From: Formicarius rufipectus
Lineage: Eukaryota > Chordata > Aves > Passeriformes > Formicariidae
Assembly (NCBI GenBank): GCA_013399695.1
Contig: VXAU01003994.1
Coordinates: 726,116 to 790,115 of the forward strand
Reading direction: 5' to 3'
DNA length: 64,000 nt
Shown here: piece by piece, positions 1 through 12,119 of the stretch
How the letters are laid out: the number at the start of each line of letters is the position of its first letter
Numbering within the stretch: position 1 is the stretch's first letter
Program-made: the position numbers and the translations under genes
Notes under the pieces: model-generated
Seen by the model: the letters and a program-made list of their open reading frames with translations, nothing else
Told to the model about the DNA's origin: nothing
Databases searched by the model: none

Positions 1-648
1 TGTTCCAACATGCCAATGTCAATTTGAATACACCTTTGGAGGCAGGTATTTGCCTTTGTCTCTTTGTCGTGGTTTGACCGCATTGGAAGATGCCCATTGG
101 CCGCGGTTCGCCAAGGGGGTGAAGGGTGGAGATGAGCTTTGGTTAGGCCACCTTTTCTAGGCCCCTCTCCATGTGGAGCAAGCAGTGCTCTCCTTGAAAA
201 AGGGTGTTTGGTCATTCAGGATGCTGCCGAACAAGACTGTCATCTCCGGGGTCAGTCTTGACCTACCGATGTCCTGAACCGCCTGCATGCAGGGTTGAGT
301 CTGTGGCTTCCAGTGCACCTGGTTGCTGCAGGGCTTTGGAAATGTGGGTGATCCCTCAAGCCTGCGCAGTGGATTTTTTAGGTGAGGCACAGTGTGCGCA
401 GAACTGGCCCCACCCTTTACTCCTGAGGTTCATGTGCCAGGGCCCAGCAAGCTTGGACAGTGACAGCGAGATCCTCAGGATGTAGGTTTGGTTAGAGTAT
501 CTTTCTCTTAGATGGATGGCCTGACAGGGCTAAGCGAGCTCCATCTGCCCGGGTTAGGAGTTAGAGTTGTCCTTCTCCTAGAACGGTTGCTGGGCGGCTG
601 ACAAGCCCATCCTACACAAAGACACACTTTGTCTGACCCTTCAGTTGA
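1..648. other. Unassigned left flank
   Basis: I recognise no gene here. Short open frames on both strands (for example 157-390 minus and 204-485 plus) match no family I know. The right part may hold more of the decayed LINE that becomes readable from 649, but an in-frame stop and scrambled frames prevent a call. Confidence 0.4.
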
Positions 649-1600
649 GACCTGACACTCGCTGCCCACACAGAAACAGCTCTGCAGCACTTAACATCCT
701 GCCTTGCAGAGGCTGCTGAGCTTTTTGGGCTGGAAGTCAGCCTGAAGAAGACAGAAGTTCTCTATCAACCTGGTCCTCAGGAAGTTTTCCATCACTCCCA
801 CATCACCATTGGTGAATCAGAGCTTAATCAGTCCAGCAGTTCACTTATCTGGGGTAGCATCATTTTCTCAGATGGTAAGATTGACAGAGAGATTGACAAC
901 AGGTTAGCAAAGGCATACAGAGCTTTTGGAAAACTCCATAAAAGAGTCTGGTGCAATAAACACCTGAAGAAAAGTACAAAGATCAGTGTCTACTCTTATC
1001 TATGGGTCTGAATCTTGGGTCATCTACTGCCACCACCTGCGATTCCTTGAACACTTCCACCAGCGCTGCCTCCGTACAATCCTAAACATCCACTGGTCCA
1101 ATTATGTGACTAATGTGTCTGTTCTGGAACAAGCAGAGGTCACCAGGCTGAGAATGCAGCTGTGCTGGGCAGGGCATGTCTCCAGGATGGAGGATCACCG
1201 CCTCCCTAAGATTGTGCTCTACGGTGAACTTGCCACCGGCTGCCGCAAGAGAGGAGCCCCCAAGAGAAGATACAAGGACTTCCTGAAACAACACCTCAGC
1301 CTTGGCCATATTGACCACCCTCAGTGGTCCACCTTGGCCTCCAATCGGGAGATGTGGAGACACACAATCTATAACGCTGCTGTCTCCTTTGAAACAGCAC
1401 GCAGAATCAGCCTGGAGGAGAAAAGGCAATGCAAGAAGAACCGTGCCTTGACAGTGCCACCTACGGAGACTTTCTGCTGTGCCTTTTGCAACCAGACTTG
1501 CCTATCTCATATTGACTTTATCAGCCATCAGTGCACTTGCAGCAAGCGTGGGTAGAGCCCTTCCCAAATCTTCGTTCACGAAGTCTAGCCATGATGATGA
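649..1600 (+). mobile_element. Decayed non-LTR retrotransposon (RTE-like LINE), 3' end of the reverse-transcriptase ORF
   Basis: This is the 3' part of a LINE endonuclease/reverse-transcriptase ORF. From 649 the frame reads ...LAAHTETALQHL, AEAAELFGLEVSLKKTEV and DGKIDREIDNRLAKAYRAFG, the RT palm region just after the usual YADD box, which is itself damaged. A single-base loss and a compensating single-base gain appear to shift the frame locally between about 826 and 855. A short deletion near 985-1000 then moves the ORF to the frame of 986-1555. That part carries LIYGSESWV, FHQRCLRTILNI, WAGHVSRMEDHRLPK, the RGAPKRRYKD block and a final Cys/His knuckle (CCAFCNQTC..HIDFISHQC). The element ends in a short ATGATGATGA tail at about 1591, as RTE-type elements end in microsatellites. 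The clade call rests on the shared C-terminal layout with RTE/BovB and is inference. The copy is dead. Confidence 0.85.
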
Positions 1601-1910
1601 GGGTTGGGTGCCAGGCTGTGGGTTTGCAGGACTACAGAAATGGACACTTGGATGCTGGTCTGCTGGTGTGCTTGGTTGTGCAGCTTCGGCATCACCGACC
1701 TGAGGAGATATGAGGCTGCTGAGTGGTGGGCACAGGAAAATGTTGGGCTATAGGGCTGTAGGCTGCATCCAAGGTCTTACGGGTGCTGAGTGGAGGGGTT
1801 GCAGAACGGTGTGCAACTCTGAGAGGCTGCGAGGCTGGATGCTGGGCTGTGAAAGGTGCGGGGAACATGGGGGATGAAGGGCTCTGGGCTGAACTGGGGT
1901 GCGGGGTGGC

Positions 1911-2020
1911 GGCGATCGCGGGATGTGTGGCTGGGATGCGGGGCTGGGATGCGGGGCTGGGATGCGGGGCGGTGACGATCGCGGGATGCGGGGCTGGGAT
2001 GCAAGGCTGGGATGTGGCTT
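1911..2020. repeat. G-rich minisatellite, 13-bp unit
   Basis: Tandem copies of a 13-base unit (CTGGGATGCGGGG) are seen, three nearly perfect in a row and then diverged ones. The string CGATCGCGGGATG occurs twice about 63 bp apart, so there is a hint of a higher-order unit. The flank from 1690 to 1910 is made of looser GGCTG/GGGCTG repeats. The block is CpG-rich and strongly G-biased on the plus strand, and it creates long spurious open frames on both strands. Confidence 0.85.
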
Positions 2021-2059
2021 CCAGCGGCGGCGCGCGCCCCCTGCTGGTCTGTTCACCGC

Positions 2060-5000
2060 GGCGCCCTGGAGCGGCCACTTCCCTGGACACCTGTCCGTCC
2101 CCAGATTTGGGTCGCAGCAGCGGCCTGAATTCACAAGGATATTCCCAGTATCTTGGTTTTTTGGGATTTCTTTTCCACCCCCTTGTTCCTAGAGCTGGCA
2201 ACAGGAGTCTGCATGCCCCATCTGCAGTGTCCTGTGATGCCATCAGGTTACTGATTTATTCCATTAGCCACAGCTTGGAGATCACAGCTTCACGCTCCGA
2301 GGCTAGCTGTGCACTGGCTGGAGTGACTCACAGGACACCAGACCTTGGCATCATCCTTGTTTGTGGCCATGTGCAATGCAGAGCAGTGAGAAGGAATGGC
2401 ACCCAGTGTCCTCAGCAATCCTTTTGTCCAAACGGCACAGCATCCCCACCAAGAAGGATGACAAAATTGTGCTTGCAGGTACCTAATGAACTTAACTCTT
2501 CTTCCCCTAGGAACAACCAGGACACAGGCACTACAAACTCCCTAGCCACTCATGCAGGGGGTATTTTTTTACTTCCTTATTGGGCTACTTTTACTTCCTA
2601 CCCTAAAACACTTCCACTCTCAGGCATGTCCTGGTACCAGTACAAATAGGCTGTGCTGAACTTATTTCTTCATCTCCTCTTGCATGAGCTAAATAATTAC
2701 TCACCTGGTTAACAACTCATCAAATACAGGCAGTACAACCCACTGGGACACTGCATGCAATACAGCGAGTTTCCCAGAGCTGGCAAGACCTGGCACAGAG
2801 TGTTTCTAAGCTCTCACATGCTCCACAGACCACTTTTGGAGTTTTTTTCAAGCAAGCAAGACCTGATGCTTGAACTATTAATGAACAACAGGAGGTAAAC
2901 ACACCAGGTTTTACCCAATTTTAATTTGCAGACCCCAATATTTTCCAACAGAGGTGCAGTCCATCTGTCACAAATTTAAGGCAACCAACAACACGGCTGA
3001 TTTCCTTCCTTCTCTTTCCCCTGCAGATAACCCTCAAGGCCTGCAAACAATAGGCTGCAAACTGTTGGCATTGATAGATGAGCTTCCTCCTCTTCCATAC
3101 AGCCTGGAAAATTGCTTGCTTGTTGCTTATTTAAAAAAACTGAATGCTAATAATAGAAAGAGGGACCAGTTTTGGATCTGAGTCTCTTATCTCCTAATTC
3201 TTTCCATCTCCACCTCTCTGCTGTGGCACCCACTTCTTAGACTTTAACTTAATAACAAAGTGCACAGATGTTGCAGGGGAGTGGGGTGTGTGCAGGCTCA
3301 CAATGTTAACCAGAACATCTGAGCAAGGCAAGGGACAAAACAATCATTCCAAAGGTATCTGTGTTTTAAACTGTGGTGTTGTGCAGGGTTTGAGCTGGCG
3401 AGGTGGGAAACTACAACCTTTTCTACATCAGCAACACCAAAACAAATCACTTTCTGCCTTTCCTACTCCTGAGAGGCTTTCTGCTTCAGTCATCAGCACC
3501 CAGGGATGGGAGCCTGTCATAGAAAGAATCAAACACATATAGCTGCAGCACCTGCATGAATACAGATACGCAGAGCCAAGAACACATTCAGTGCTGCAGA
3601 CTCCTGGAGGCAAGCTTGGCTTGCAACTCCCATACATTTGTGCCAAGGTACTTGTATGTGCTGCAGTATAGACATGTTCAAACTCTTGCACTGCAAAATA
3701 CTGGAGCTATTTTAAGGATGGGAAAGCATCTTGGCTAGCAAACAAGCTTTGTGTGTTTGCGCCTGGCTCATTTAAAAGCCTTGTTTCTTCCAGAATGTTG
3801 GAAGTAATGAAAGTGCCTGCAGTAAAATACCTGATAAGCCTCTCCTCCTCTATAGAGAGGGTAAATGCATGTCATTTTCCAATTAGCTTTTGCTCTGAGC
3901 AATTATGTTGATCAAATAATTGAATAAGTGACAGGAATGTGAATTCTGGAGACAGTTAATTTTATTCATCTGCCAGTTTATAGCCTGACTTGCATGAACA
4001 CATAAACCACGCTAATGTGTTATTTATAACTTTGAAGATACAATTATAGTAGTCAAACATGAAGAGTTGTGCCTGCAGAGAGGAAGGATTCTACTAGTAA
4101 ATCATAATCACAGAATAAAGAGGGATTTGTTCTTTCCTACCAGCATGTTGGACAGGAAGGATGTGAGGCTTGTGTTTGAAGGAGCAAACAAGGTTGGTGT
4201 CAGTGTTGGCAGGTGGAGCAATGGCCCTGACCTGAGTGTGGGGCGCAGGGAGCTGCTAAAGCCTTGCCCTCCTGTTCTGTGAGACATTGTGTATGTGCTG
4301 TCCCGAGGACTGTCAGTGAACTCTAAACATCCCCCTATACACCTCTCTCCAAGTGAGGGTGAGCATCATTTTTGAGGGAGAAGCATGACTGTGTTCCTTT
4401 GCATGAAGGTGGGTGCAAAAGAGGTGAACTATCTTTAGATTTTCTTAACTGATTGTACCTTTTACTTGAATCCCCTGTAACAACTTGGCCTGCCATCTAA
4501 CAGGAACTAATTAGTAGAGATATACAGTAATGAAAGTAGTGCACAGGCATGAGCCATCACCTCACAGGGAGCATTACCTGGTGGAGTGCTACACTGGCTG
4601 CAAGGACGAAATGTGTGCAATTAATTTCTTCCTGATTAAAGGCATTTGCAGTCTGGCCCTTAAATCTTCAAGGCCTAAAAACACATGCTGAGTTAAATAT
4701 GGAATTTGCCCACAGTAGTCAAAAACACTGTCCCAGACAGCAGGATTCAGTGCTGTAATTTTGGTTGGAAATAAGTACTTTCTTGTCTAAGCATCCCCAA
4801 GTCAAGTATGTAGAAAGTGCTCCAGTCAAAGCTAAAGGGCCACAGAAGGATTTGTGTGGGTTTAAAACAGTTTCTAAAGCAGCTTACTTGAGGACACAAT
4901 CTTAGAGGAATTAATTTCACAGAGCATGAGGCAGCAGAGGCAGAAACCCCTGGCTGTCTCAAGCTGAAAGGCTATTTAAATGCTAATAAACTTCAGGGGA

Positions 5001-8000
5001 CAACAAAACCCAGTGACTGATTACAGGCACACTGGGAGAGGGCCTATCTGGTGTGAAGATGGTGGGTGGCAGTGGCACAAGGGCCTTCTGCTCACTACAC
5101 ACATTACTTGTCACCAAGCAAACAGGCCAGGGTTTAATCCCACCGGGAGGGAGGAGACCTATTTCAGGCCGATGGACAGCAGGAAGAACATGCTCACTGT
5201 GGAAGGTTCAAGGGCTGGGTAAAACTAGGGAGGATGGTGTGTGCCAGGAAGGTGGAACTATGTCAGCCAGCACTGGTGTCAGGCTCAGGTGGAGCGATGT
5301 CTCAGAAGAGCAGCTCATCTGGCCTCGTGGTGCACCCTTCACTAAGTATTGTAGTTTTCCCAAGGGTATTCTCTCCACCCTAACATGGTTCCACATATTA
5401 CAGCTGGTCAGATAAGGCTACTCCATTTTAGCGTGTCCAACTCTATTACTGCTGCCTCCTGGAAAGTTGCAGCAGTAGTGGTTTATGGAGCCTAGTGCTC
5501 CCACTGAAGAAGAGACAGGCTTTGTTTGGGACTGCAGTTTGCTACATTAGAGTTGAGGTGTCCCAGAAACACACATTTTGCTCATGCACTGCTGTTGCTC
5601 TAGTGTTGCCCACCCATTGCTTCTTTGACAGTTGGTTTTGCTAAATGCAAAAGAAATGTACTGATGCTCCACTCATGAAAAGCCCTTTACACCTAATAAC
5701 TCCTGACTATAGAAGTGGGCCTCTCAAATTCAGGGGGACATACTATGCTCTTCAACGTGTACTTAAGTCAGAGGGACAAAGATTACAGATTTTTCCTTGC
5801 AACCCTCCCAGTCCCACTCCTCCACAATGACACTGTCACTGGTGAGAGCAGGCAGGGAGATACATAGTCTGAATTATGTTAAGACATCACAGACTAACCC
5901 AGCATGCAGTTTGGCTTCCTTCCTCCACAAATCCAATCTGGCACCTCTGCTGGTGAAGTTGTATTGTGGAGTGGGAAAACAAACAATTAATTGTTAGTGA
6001 GGGGAAAAAAAGCAGAGCGGGAGCTGCTTATCAGAGACCTGCATTTTGAGGGAAAAATTCACCAAATCTTGAGAAAGGATTCTCTTCAGTACTGCAAGTA
6101 CTCTCCTGACAACCCCATCCTGCAGGAGCTAGGCCCGGGAGCTAGGCCCCTTCCTATTGTGAATACTGGGTCTGAAGAACTGAAAATGAATGTATGGGGA
6201 ATCCCCAGACTACAGCGGTGCTATAAAGCTATAATTAAAAAACAAAACATGTTAGTCTGAACAAATCAGACTGGCACAGACCATTGTCTCAATGAATTGT
6301 GGTTTTTACCAACAGTAGGAATGACTGAAAACTCAGAAAACTCAAAGGTCAGAAGTGTGGCAAAGTTTTGAGGCAAAGTTTTCCCCCGTCCCACAGTCAG
6401 GCTGGGGGCTATTTCAAGTCCAGATCTTAATTTTGCCCAAGTTTGCAGGTGTTTAGATTCACATGCCTCATATCACAAATGATTTAGCTAACTCTCTCTC
6501 ACCTTCATGAGAATTTTAATTTTGTCTGGATCAGCTTTCTGGAAGGACACAGAAAGAATGAGTGTTGGTGCAATTAGCTGAAGAGCTGTATTTTTTTTTT
6601 AAAAAAAAACAAAAAAAAAAAACAAAACAACTTGAAATCATCATAAATCCAAGTATCTCCAAGGGCTTCCCAAGCAGCAGTGAAATTAACATCACCTGCT
6701 CTTCTCCCTGGTTCACCTTCCTAATGCATTACATTCAACAATTACATGTCAACATATTAGCACATCTGAACAAGATTCCAAACAGCTGCAGGGCCAAATT
6801 ATATTTTGGGTAATCTAAGCCAATGCCCCAGAGTCCAGCTCCTGCTATGATGTGAAGAGATTAATCTCTCAGCTTTCATACCTGCTTTTAGCTCTTTCAT
6901 ACCTGCTTTGTCTATGAGAATAAATTTAATGCAACCCTGTCTGCTTGTCTGTACAGCAGGTGCCAGTTTTCCCTGCCTGAGATGATGCTCAGCAATGCAG
7001 AGCTCTTGTGGGACCCTCGCTGGTAACCCTGTGCCACCACAGCTCAGTAATTTGGTGAGCACGTTCTCTCCATCCTCCAGTATTATCTTCTGTTTGAGTG
7101 GGAAGTGGGGTGCTCAGGCCAACAAAAGGATTGCAGGTACTGCATGGGGAGGGAAAGAGAATAAATACTACAGGGCCATAGAAGGGTAATCTGAAGTTGC
7201 CATGGAACTGCCCTGATCTGTCACGTAAACCATTGGGAAGGGCAACACTGCTCAGTGGTCAGCACAGGCCAGGCCTCTTGCTGGAACTTTCTGCTGTGTC
7301 AAACAGAGCACATCTGTAGCAGAGAATCTAGCTCAGCTTGTAACCCTCAAGTTGAGAACTGTATTACAGGGCACCGTGAGGCCACTGGAGTTTTATTAGT
7401 AAAGTTTCCCAAATACACAAGAGGTAACAACTCTGTATGCAAGGTGATTCAATCAAATTCTGTGGCACCCCTTGAAACGAAAAAGGGCGTAAATCTATTT
7501 TCCCCCCAGTTTGAAACGTTCCTCTCTCTGCTACCTTTCAGAATTTGCATGCATATCACAACTCTTCAATGTGTGAGGAAAAAGATGGTTACAGGTTATG
7601 CTCACTAAAGTCCTTGATACAGAAGCCCCAACCTGGATTTGATTTTCTTCAGAGAAAATACACTGCAGAACTACTAACATTTTTAAGTAAAAGGTAACCC
7701 AATTAAATTGTTAAGAGTTGTGCAGAAAGGGGAATATAAAGAGTGTGTAAATTATGAAGACTGGCGGTGGGGACCTTCTGCATTACTGTGCTGAAATGCA
7801 AAGCTGCGCTGTGAGCATGAGGTCTCCTAGGAATTTCAGTCCAATACTGAAGTAAAAAGAGAACACACAAGCTTGACTTTGAGAAGTCATTAAGCTGAAC
7901 ATCTTACAGCTGAAGCTGGGACAAGCAACTTTTCACATCTCTGCAAGGGCTTGAGGTGCTTCTTGGGTAGAATAAAAGTCACATGATGATACCTTTATGA

Positions 8001-8690
8001 AAAGTAGAAAGGTGAGATAGTCTACAGGATGCCTGCCCATGGTACAGAAACACAGCAGGAAAACATGAAGAATTAAAAACCGAGCAGTACAAGAATTAGA
8101 AAATACAGAAAAACACTACCAAGGAAGTTGACTCTAATATCTGCATCATGCACTGCAGAATCTTCCTCCCCCAGAACGCTACCAAAACATGCCAAGCCAC
8201 CCTGCAAGGCAGCACAGCTTTAATGCCCTTGCCTGCCCGCAGTTTGCTGAGTTTTCAGTCCACAAAGCTCCACCTAGCGAGATGGACTGTACTGCACATT
8301 CAGCATTCCAGTCCCGTATGGATGGATTCCAGCCATAGTAGTATCTGGAAGGTAACAAAACTCATAGTGTTACACTGCCTTGGTGTTGATAATACCTCAC
8401 ATACCCAAAGTCCCATTAAAATAGAGTACAGCCTCTACTCAATTCAAATCAGATATAATGCTGAGAAACATTTTCTTCCAACTTCACTGACCAGACTTGG
8501 CAAGAACATAACTGAAGTGACATCACTTGGAATTCATCACTTGGCTGCTGCTTACATCTCCCTCACAAAGGACTGACCTGAAGCTCTTTGACTTCTCTAG
8601 AAATTTATTAGTGGACTCCAACTTTGAACCAATGATCTCTTTCTGATGATGATCATGCAATAAAAACAGAAATACACCACTACTGTTGTA
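2060..8690. other. Intergenic, no gene recognised
   Basis: Single-copy DNA with only short open frames lacking family resemblance. In human the neighbour on this side of EXOC8 is GNPAT, but I could not see any acyltransferase exon here. One low-complexity stretch, T10 followed by A9 and further A runs (6591-6632), could fold as a hairpin. A plus-strand AATAAA lies near 8660, with no plus-strand transcript evident. Confidence 0.5.
6591..6632. repeat. Poly(T)/poly(A) palindrome and A-rich run
   Basis: Ten T followed directly by nine A, then further A runs broken by single C. This is simple sequence with hairpin potential and no evident gene link. Confidence 0.7.
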
Positions 8691-11510
8691 TGTCCAAAAG
8701 TTTTAATACATGGTCTTCACTGTTCAGAAAAGTTATTGCATTAAATTCTAGTACGTAAGTTCATCTGAATTTAAAAAAAAAAAAAATCTTAATTTTACAC
8801 ATCACGATTTTGTCACAGCAGCTAAGGGAAACCAGATGTTATATGCATTTGTATTAAAAAACCCAACAACTTAGTTCTCAAATCAACAAAACTGTTATCC
8901 TGTTATTCAGTAGTTACTGCAAATCCCAACTTGAACCCTATCTTCACAAGTGTACAGCTCAAGAAAAGTGCCACTACAAATCTGAAACTTATTAAACCAT
9001 GACTCTCAGCATACGTTGATTTTTCCCTGTTAACTGAATTAACATACAAGGCATGTTTTATTTAATTACATACTATTTTACTCATGTTGTTTTTCTTTTA
9101 CTATGAGCTCAGTAGATTTATAAGTTACAGAATATCTAGGGCAGTTTATACAAATTCACAGGTGTTTGAACTGCGACAGGCACATGAACATATTTGATGA
9201 CTCAAATGAAAGGACAGATTCCCTGATTCATTAAAACCAACATCAGTGTAAGCCCACTGCTCCACAGATGACAGCAGGGACAAAATCAGTAGGCTCTGCA
9301 TGCCATAAATAGATTGAAGGGCTCAGTAACAGAGGCATGACAGAGCACATGGCAGAAATACATTCTGTGTTTTGCCCTCTGATGAGGGGAAGATGTGCTA
9401 TACCACACTGCAACAGAAGCATGAACAATGGTCTTCTCCAATTCAGTCTTATGCCTACACTGAGAATCAGGAAACTACAATTTAGCTTCTTATATAAAAT
9501 CCTCAAGCATCATCATAATCAGTCGAGTCCCAGGTCTTACCCTTCTCTAACACATACACACACACACAAAGATAAGGCTCATCTGTATTTATTCTGCTTT
9601 CTTCTGCTGCAAAGAAAATCGTGAAATATACCTGTGTTCCCAGAAAAAAAGCCATCCCTTCTGCCTCTCCTCCAAAATACCCATCACCAGAGAGAGCTCA
9701 CTCTTAAAATGCACTTGAAAGTATTTCTCAGACTGAGTTAGGCCAGGTTGCTACCTTGGCCCACTTTAAACAGATGACAGGGATTATATAACTTTGCTAT
9801 ACTTCACTAGATTCTGGTATTAAAAACAGTTCACTAGTGAAATGTTTTCTTGTGATTTGCTAGCAAAAGGCCCAAACACTGAAAAGCAAGGAGAGGCATT
9901 AGGATGCTTTGCAAAATCTGGCAGTTCAAAAGGCATCCAAAGAGCAAGAGAACAAAAACCAGCCACTGAAGTGAAAACTGCAATGAACTAGCACTGTGCA
10001 AGTAGAGAGAAATGAAGAGGCTCCAGTACAAGCAGTTATGCAGAATGTTTTACTAGTGACGTTTTGTTTGTTTGGGCAGTCACAAGGCATTCATTACTGT
10101 AATACAAATTGCAAAAGTTTTAATCTGAAAGTGCTAGAGGAACAGGAGACACAATTATTCCAGTTAAGAACACTTGCTGAGGGACTTGTACAAGATTACT
10201 TAGCTGTAACATGATTTTCTCACAACTAAGAAAGTTTGCACCAAAGGGGAAGAAGTTTGCACAGCCCAGAAGTTCATGCTGACAGTTTTCTAAAGCCTCA
10301 TTTTAATTTCACAGACATATACTGCACCAGACAGTCACTGCCATTGAATCCAAACAAGTGAGCATTTGTATAAACTTCCCCCATCAACATCAGGGTTACC
10401 AACCAAATCCTTGTGATTTCTGCAAAAACAGATAGTTATCACTGGTTATTGCTGTATTACAGGAAATGATACTGGTATTTGCAGAAGACTGTGTTTTTCA
10501 GAGTTCACATCATTTACAAAAAGCCTCAACACAGTCTCTTCATCAGGTGCTGCTTCCAAACAAAACAGCACCTTCAGATCCCCTCCCTGCCCTGCATGTG
10601 TCAAGAACATTTATATTTATGCCTCTTCAGTCTCGTTTCTACCAGCAGATAATGGCCCATAATGCATTTACGACAGCACCTCAAGCAACAGCGCATGGTT
10701 CATTCAGTGGACATGACCCCAGTGAAACCCACAAGAAAACATGGAAGAGGAACAGAGAGTAAGGGAAGCAATTTATTCTCACTTCTCTTGAAGGGAACAA
10801 ATGCTTCTGACAGCAGAAGGTTTGTTTACAGAGAGCTGTAATGTAAGCCAACAGGTCAGCTTATTAAATAGAAGTATCTTCATCCCAACACCAAAACCTA
10901 TACTGAAAACATTTTTAATTTAGATCTGCCTCTGAAATGAATGAAGATAATCTGAATGTTCCAGAAACTGAAAAGTCTGCATTTTTACCACACAAATCAC
11001 ACTGTGCAAATCCATGTCGTTATCTGCAGTGCTGAGTCACATCTGGATGGTGGAAGTGCCTCACCGAATACCACACCCTGGGTGTGCTCCAGCACTTCCC
11101 CTCCTACCAAAACACTGCCTTAAAAAAGAATTCCTACAGTGACATGATGAGAATTGATAATTTCCTGCCACATGCTTCACATATATTTAAGACTCTCAAA
11201 AACAACTGGCCAAAAATTGTGTATTACAGTTATTTCCCAAGTCACAAGCACTATATAAGCCCTTCTTACAGGATATGCTGTCCAAGGACATGCAACTTTG
11301 ACCTTCTCACTTCCTTACCCTCCATCCACCAAGTAAAGCACTGCATGTTGCAGGCATTGATTCTAAGTCTTCAGCTTCTGGAACGCAGCAGCTAGCAGTT
11401 CTGCATTTTTCAAGAACTAAAAATAAAAAAACCATTTAGTTCATATATTCAATGTACAACATTTTCAGTAAGTGCTTCCACACCCTGCCTACAGGAACAG
11501 TGGGGTCACT
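8691..11510 (-). other. EXOC8: Probable EXOC8 3' UTR and downstream DNA (end uncertain)
   Basis: This region follows the EXOC8 stop codon in the direction of transcription. Several minus-strand poly(A) hexamers are possible: AATAAA at 10772-10777, 9588-9593 and 9057-9062, and an ATTAAA near 8700. The sequence alone does not decide between them, so the UTR may be about 0.7 to 2.8 kb long. No other gene is evident. Confidence 0.4.
9551..9569. repeat. Short (CA)n microsatellite
   Basis: About seven CA dinucleotides with one interruption. It probably lies beyond or within the EXOC8 3' UTR, depending on where that transcript ends. Confidence 0.7.
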
Positions 11511-12119
11511 TCACACGACAGAGGTGGTACTTTCCGGGTTTACACGCATCAATCTTGAAGCGTTTCTCAGATCCTGTAGCTGCTTGGCTGGCTTTCCAAC
11601 TCCTTCCTCAAACCTTTTTTCCACAACAGGAAGGACAGTTTCATACAGGAAAGAGGCGTTCTGCCTAATGAATGCCTTTTTCTCAGGGTCCTGTTCACAC
11701 CGCAAACTGTAATCAACATGCTGGACAGCCACCAGGATGATTTCCACGAGACTCTCCAAAAGAACCATATGCAGTTCTGGAAAGTAAAGCTTTAACGCTT
11801 CCTCCAAGAAAGCCATAGTCTGCTTAGTGAAAGCTACTACTGTATAACTAAGGTTAACCCAGCAGTCATCACCTGTGTATTGGTCAAAATTGCCCACACC
11901 ACAGCTCCTCATCTCCTCCCTGAGCTTCCCCAGCGCTTCTGGAGTCATTAGGTTCATCTTTCTCCACATCTCCTCAGAGTTACGGTGCTTGGTGGCCTCG
12001 ATGATGATGTCCTTGTAGCTCTGCAAAGCGCCTTTGATATCCTTTACCAGAAGGGCATGAATGATAAAGGTGAGATCCAGTCCAATTTCGCTAAGCTGCT
12101 TGCAGTGCTCTTTAGCTAC
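11511..12119 (-). CDS. EXOC8: EXOC8 exon 2 (C-terminal 202 residues and stop)
   Basis: Starts in phase 0 with VAKEHCKQL after a CCCAAG acceptor and runs to TGA at 11511-11513. It holds the highly conserved MQSYKD-type helices, EQDPEKKAFIRQNASFLY and FEEGVGKPAKQLQDL. Its base composition is clearly less GC-rich than exon 1. Confidence 0.95.
   Translation of the reverse strand, partial: VAKEHCKQLSEIGLDLTFIIHALLVKDIKGALQSYKDIIIEATKHRNSEEMWRKMNLMTPEALGKLREEMRSCGVGNFDQYTGDDCWVNLSYTVVAFTKQTMAFLEEALKLYFPELHMVLLESLVEIILVAVQHVDYSLRCEQDPEKKAFIRQNASFLYETVLPVVEKRFEEGVGKPAKQLQDLRNASRLMRVNPESTTSVV

Noticed and set aside
1783..2649. 288-codon plus-strand open frame, with 183- and 128-codon frames on minus
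   Set aside because: Produced by the GC-rich minisatellite. The translations are repetitive (GWDAGLGCG, PASQPRIP) and no domain or splice structure supports them.
8148..8576. 142-codon plus-strand frame left of EXOC8
   Set aside because: No family match and biased low-information composition. It is not a GNPAT exon as far as I can see.
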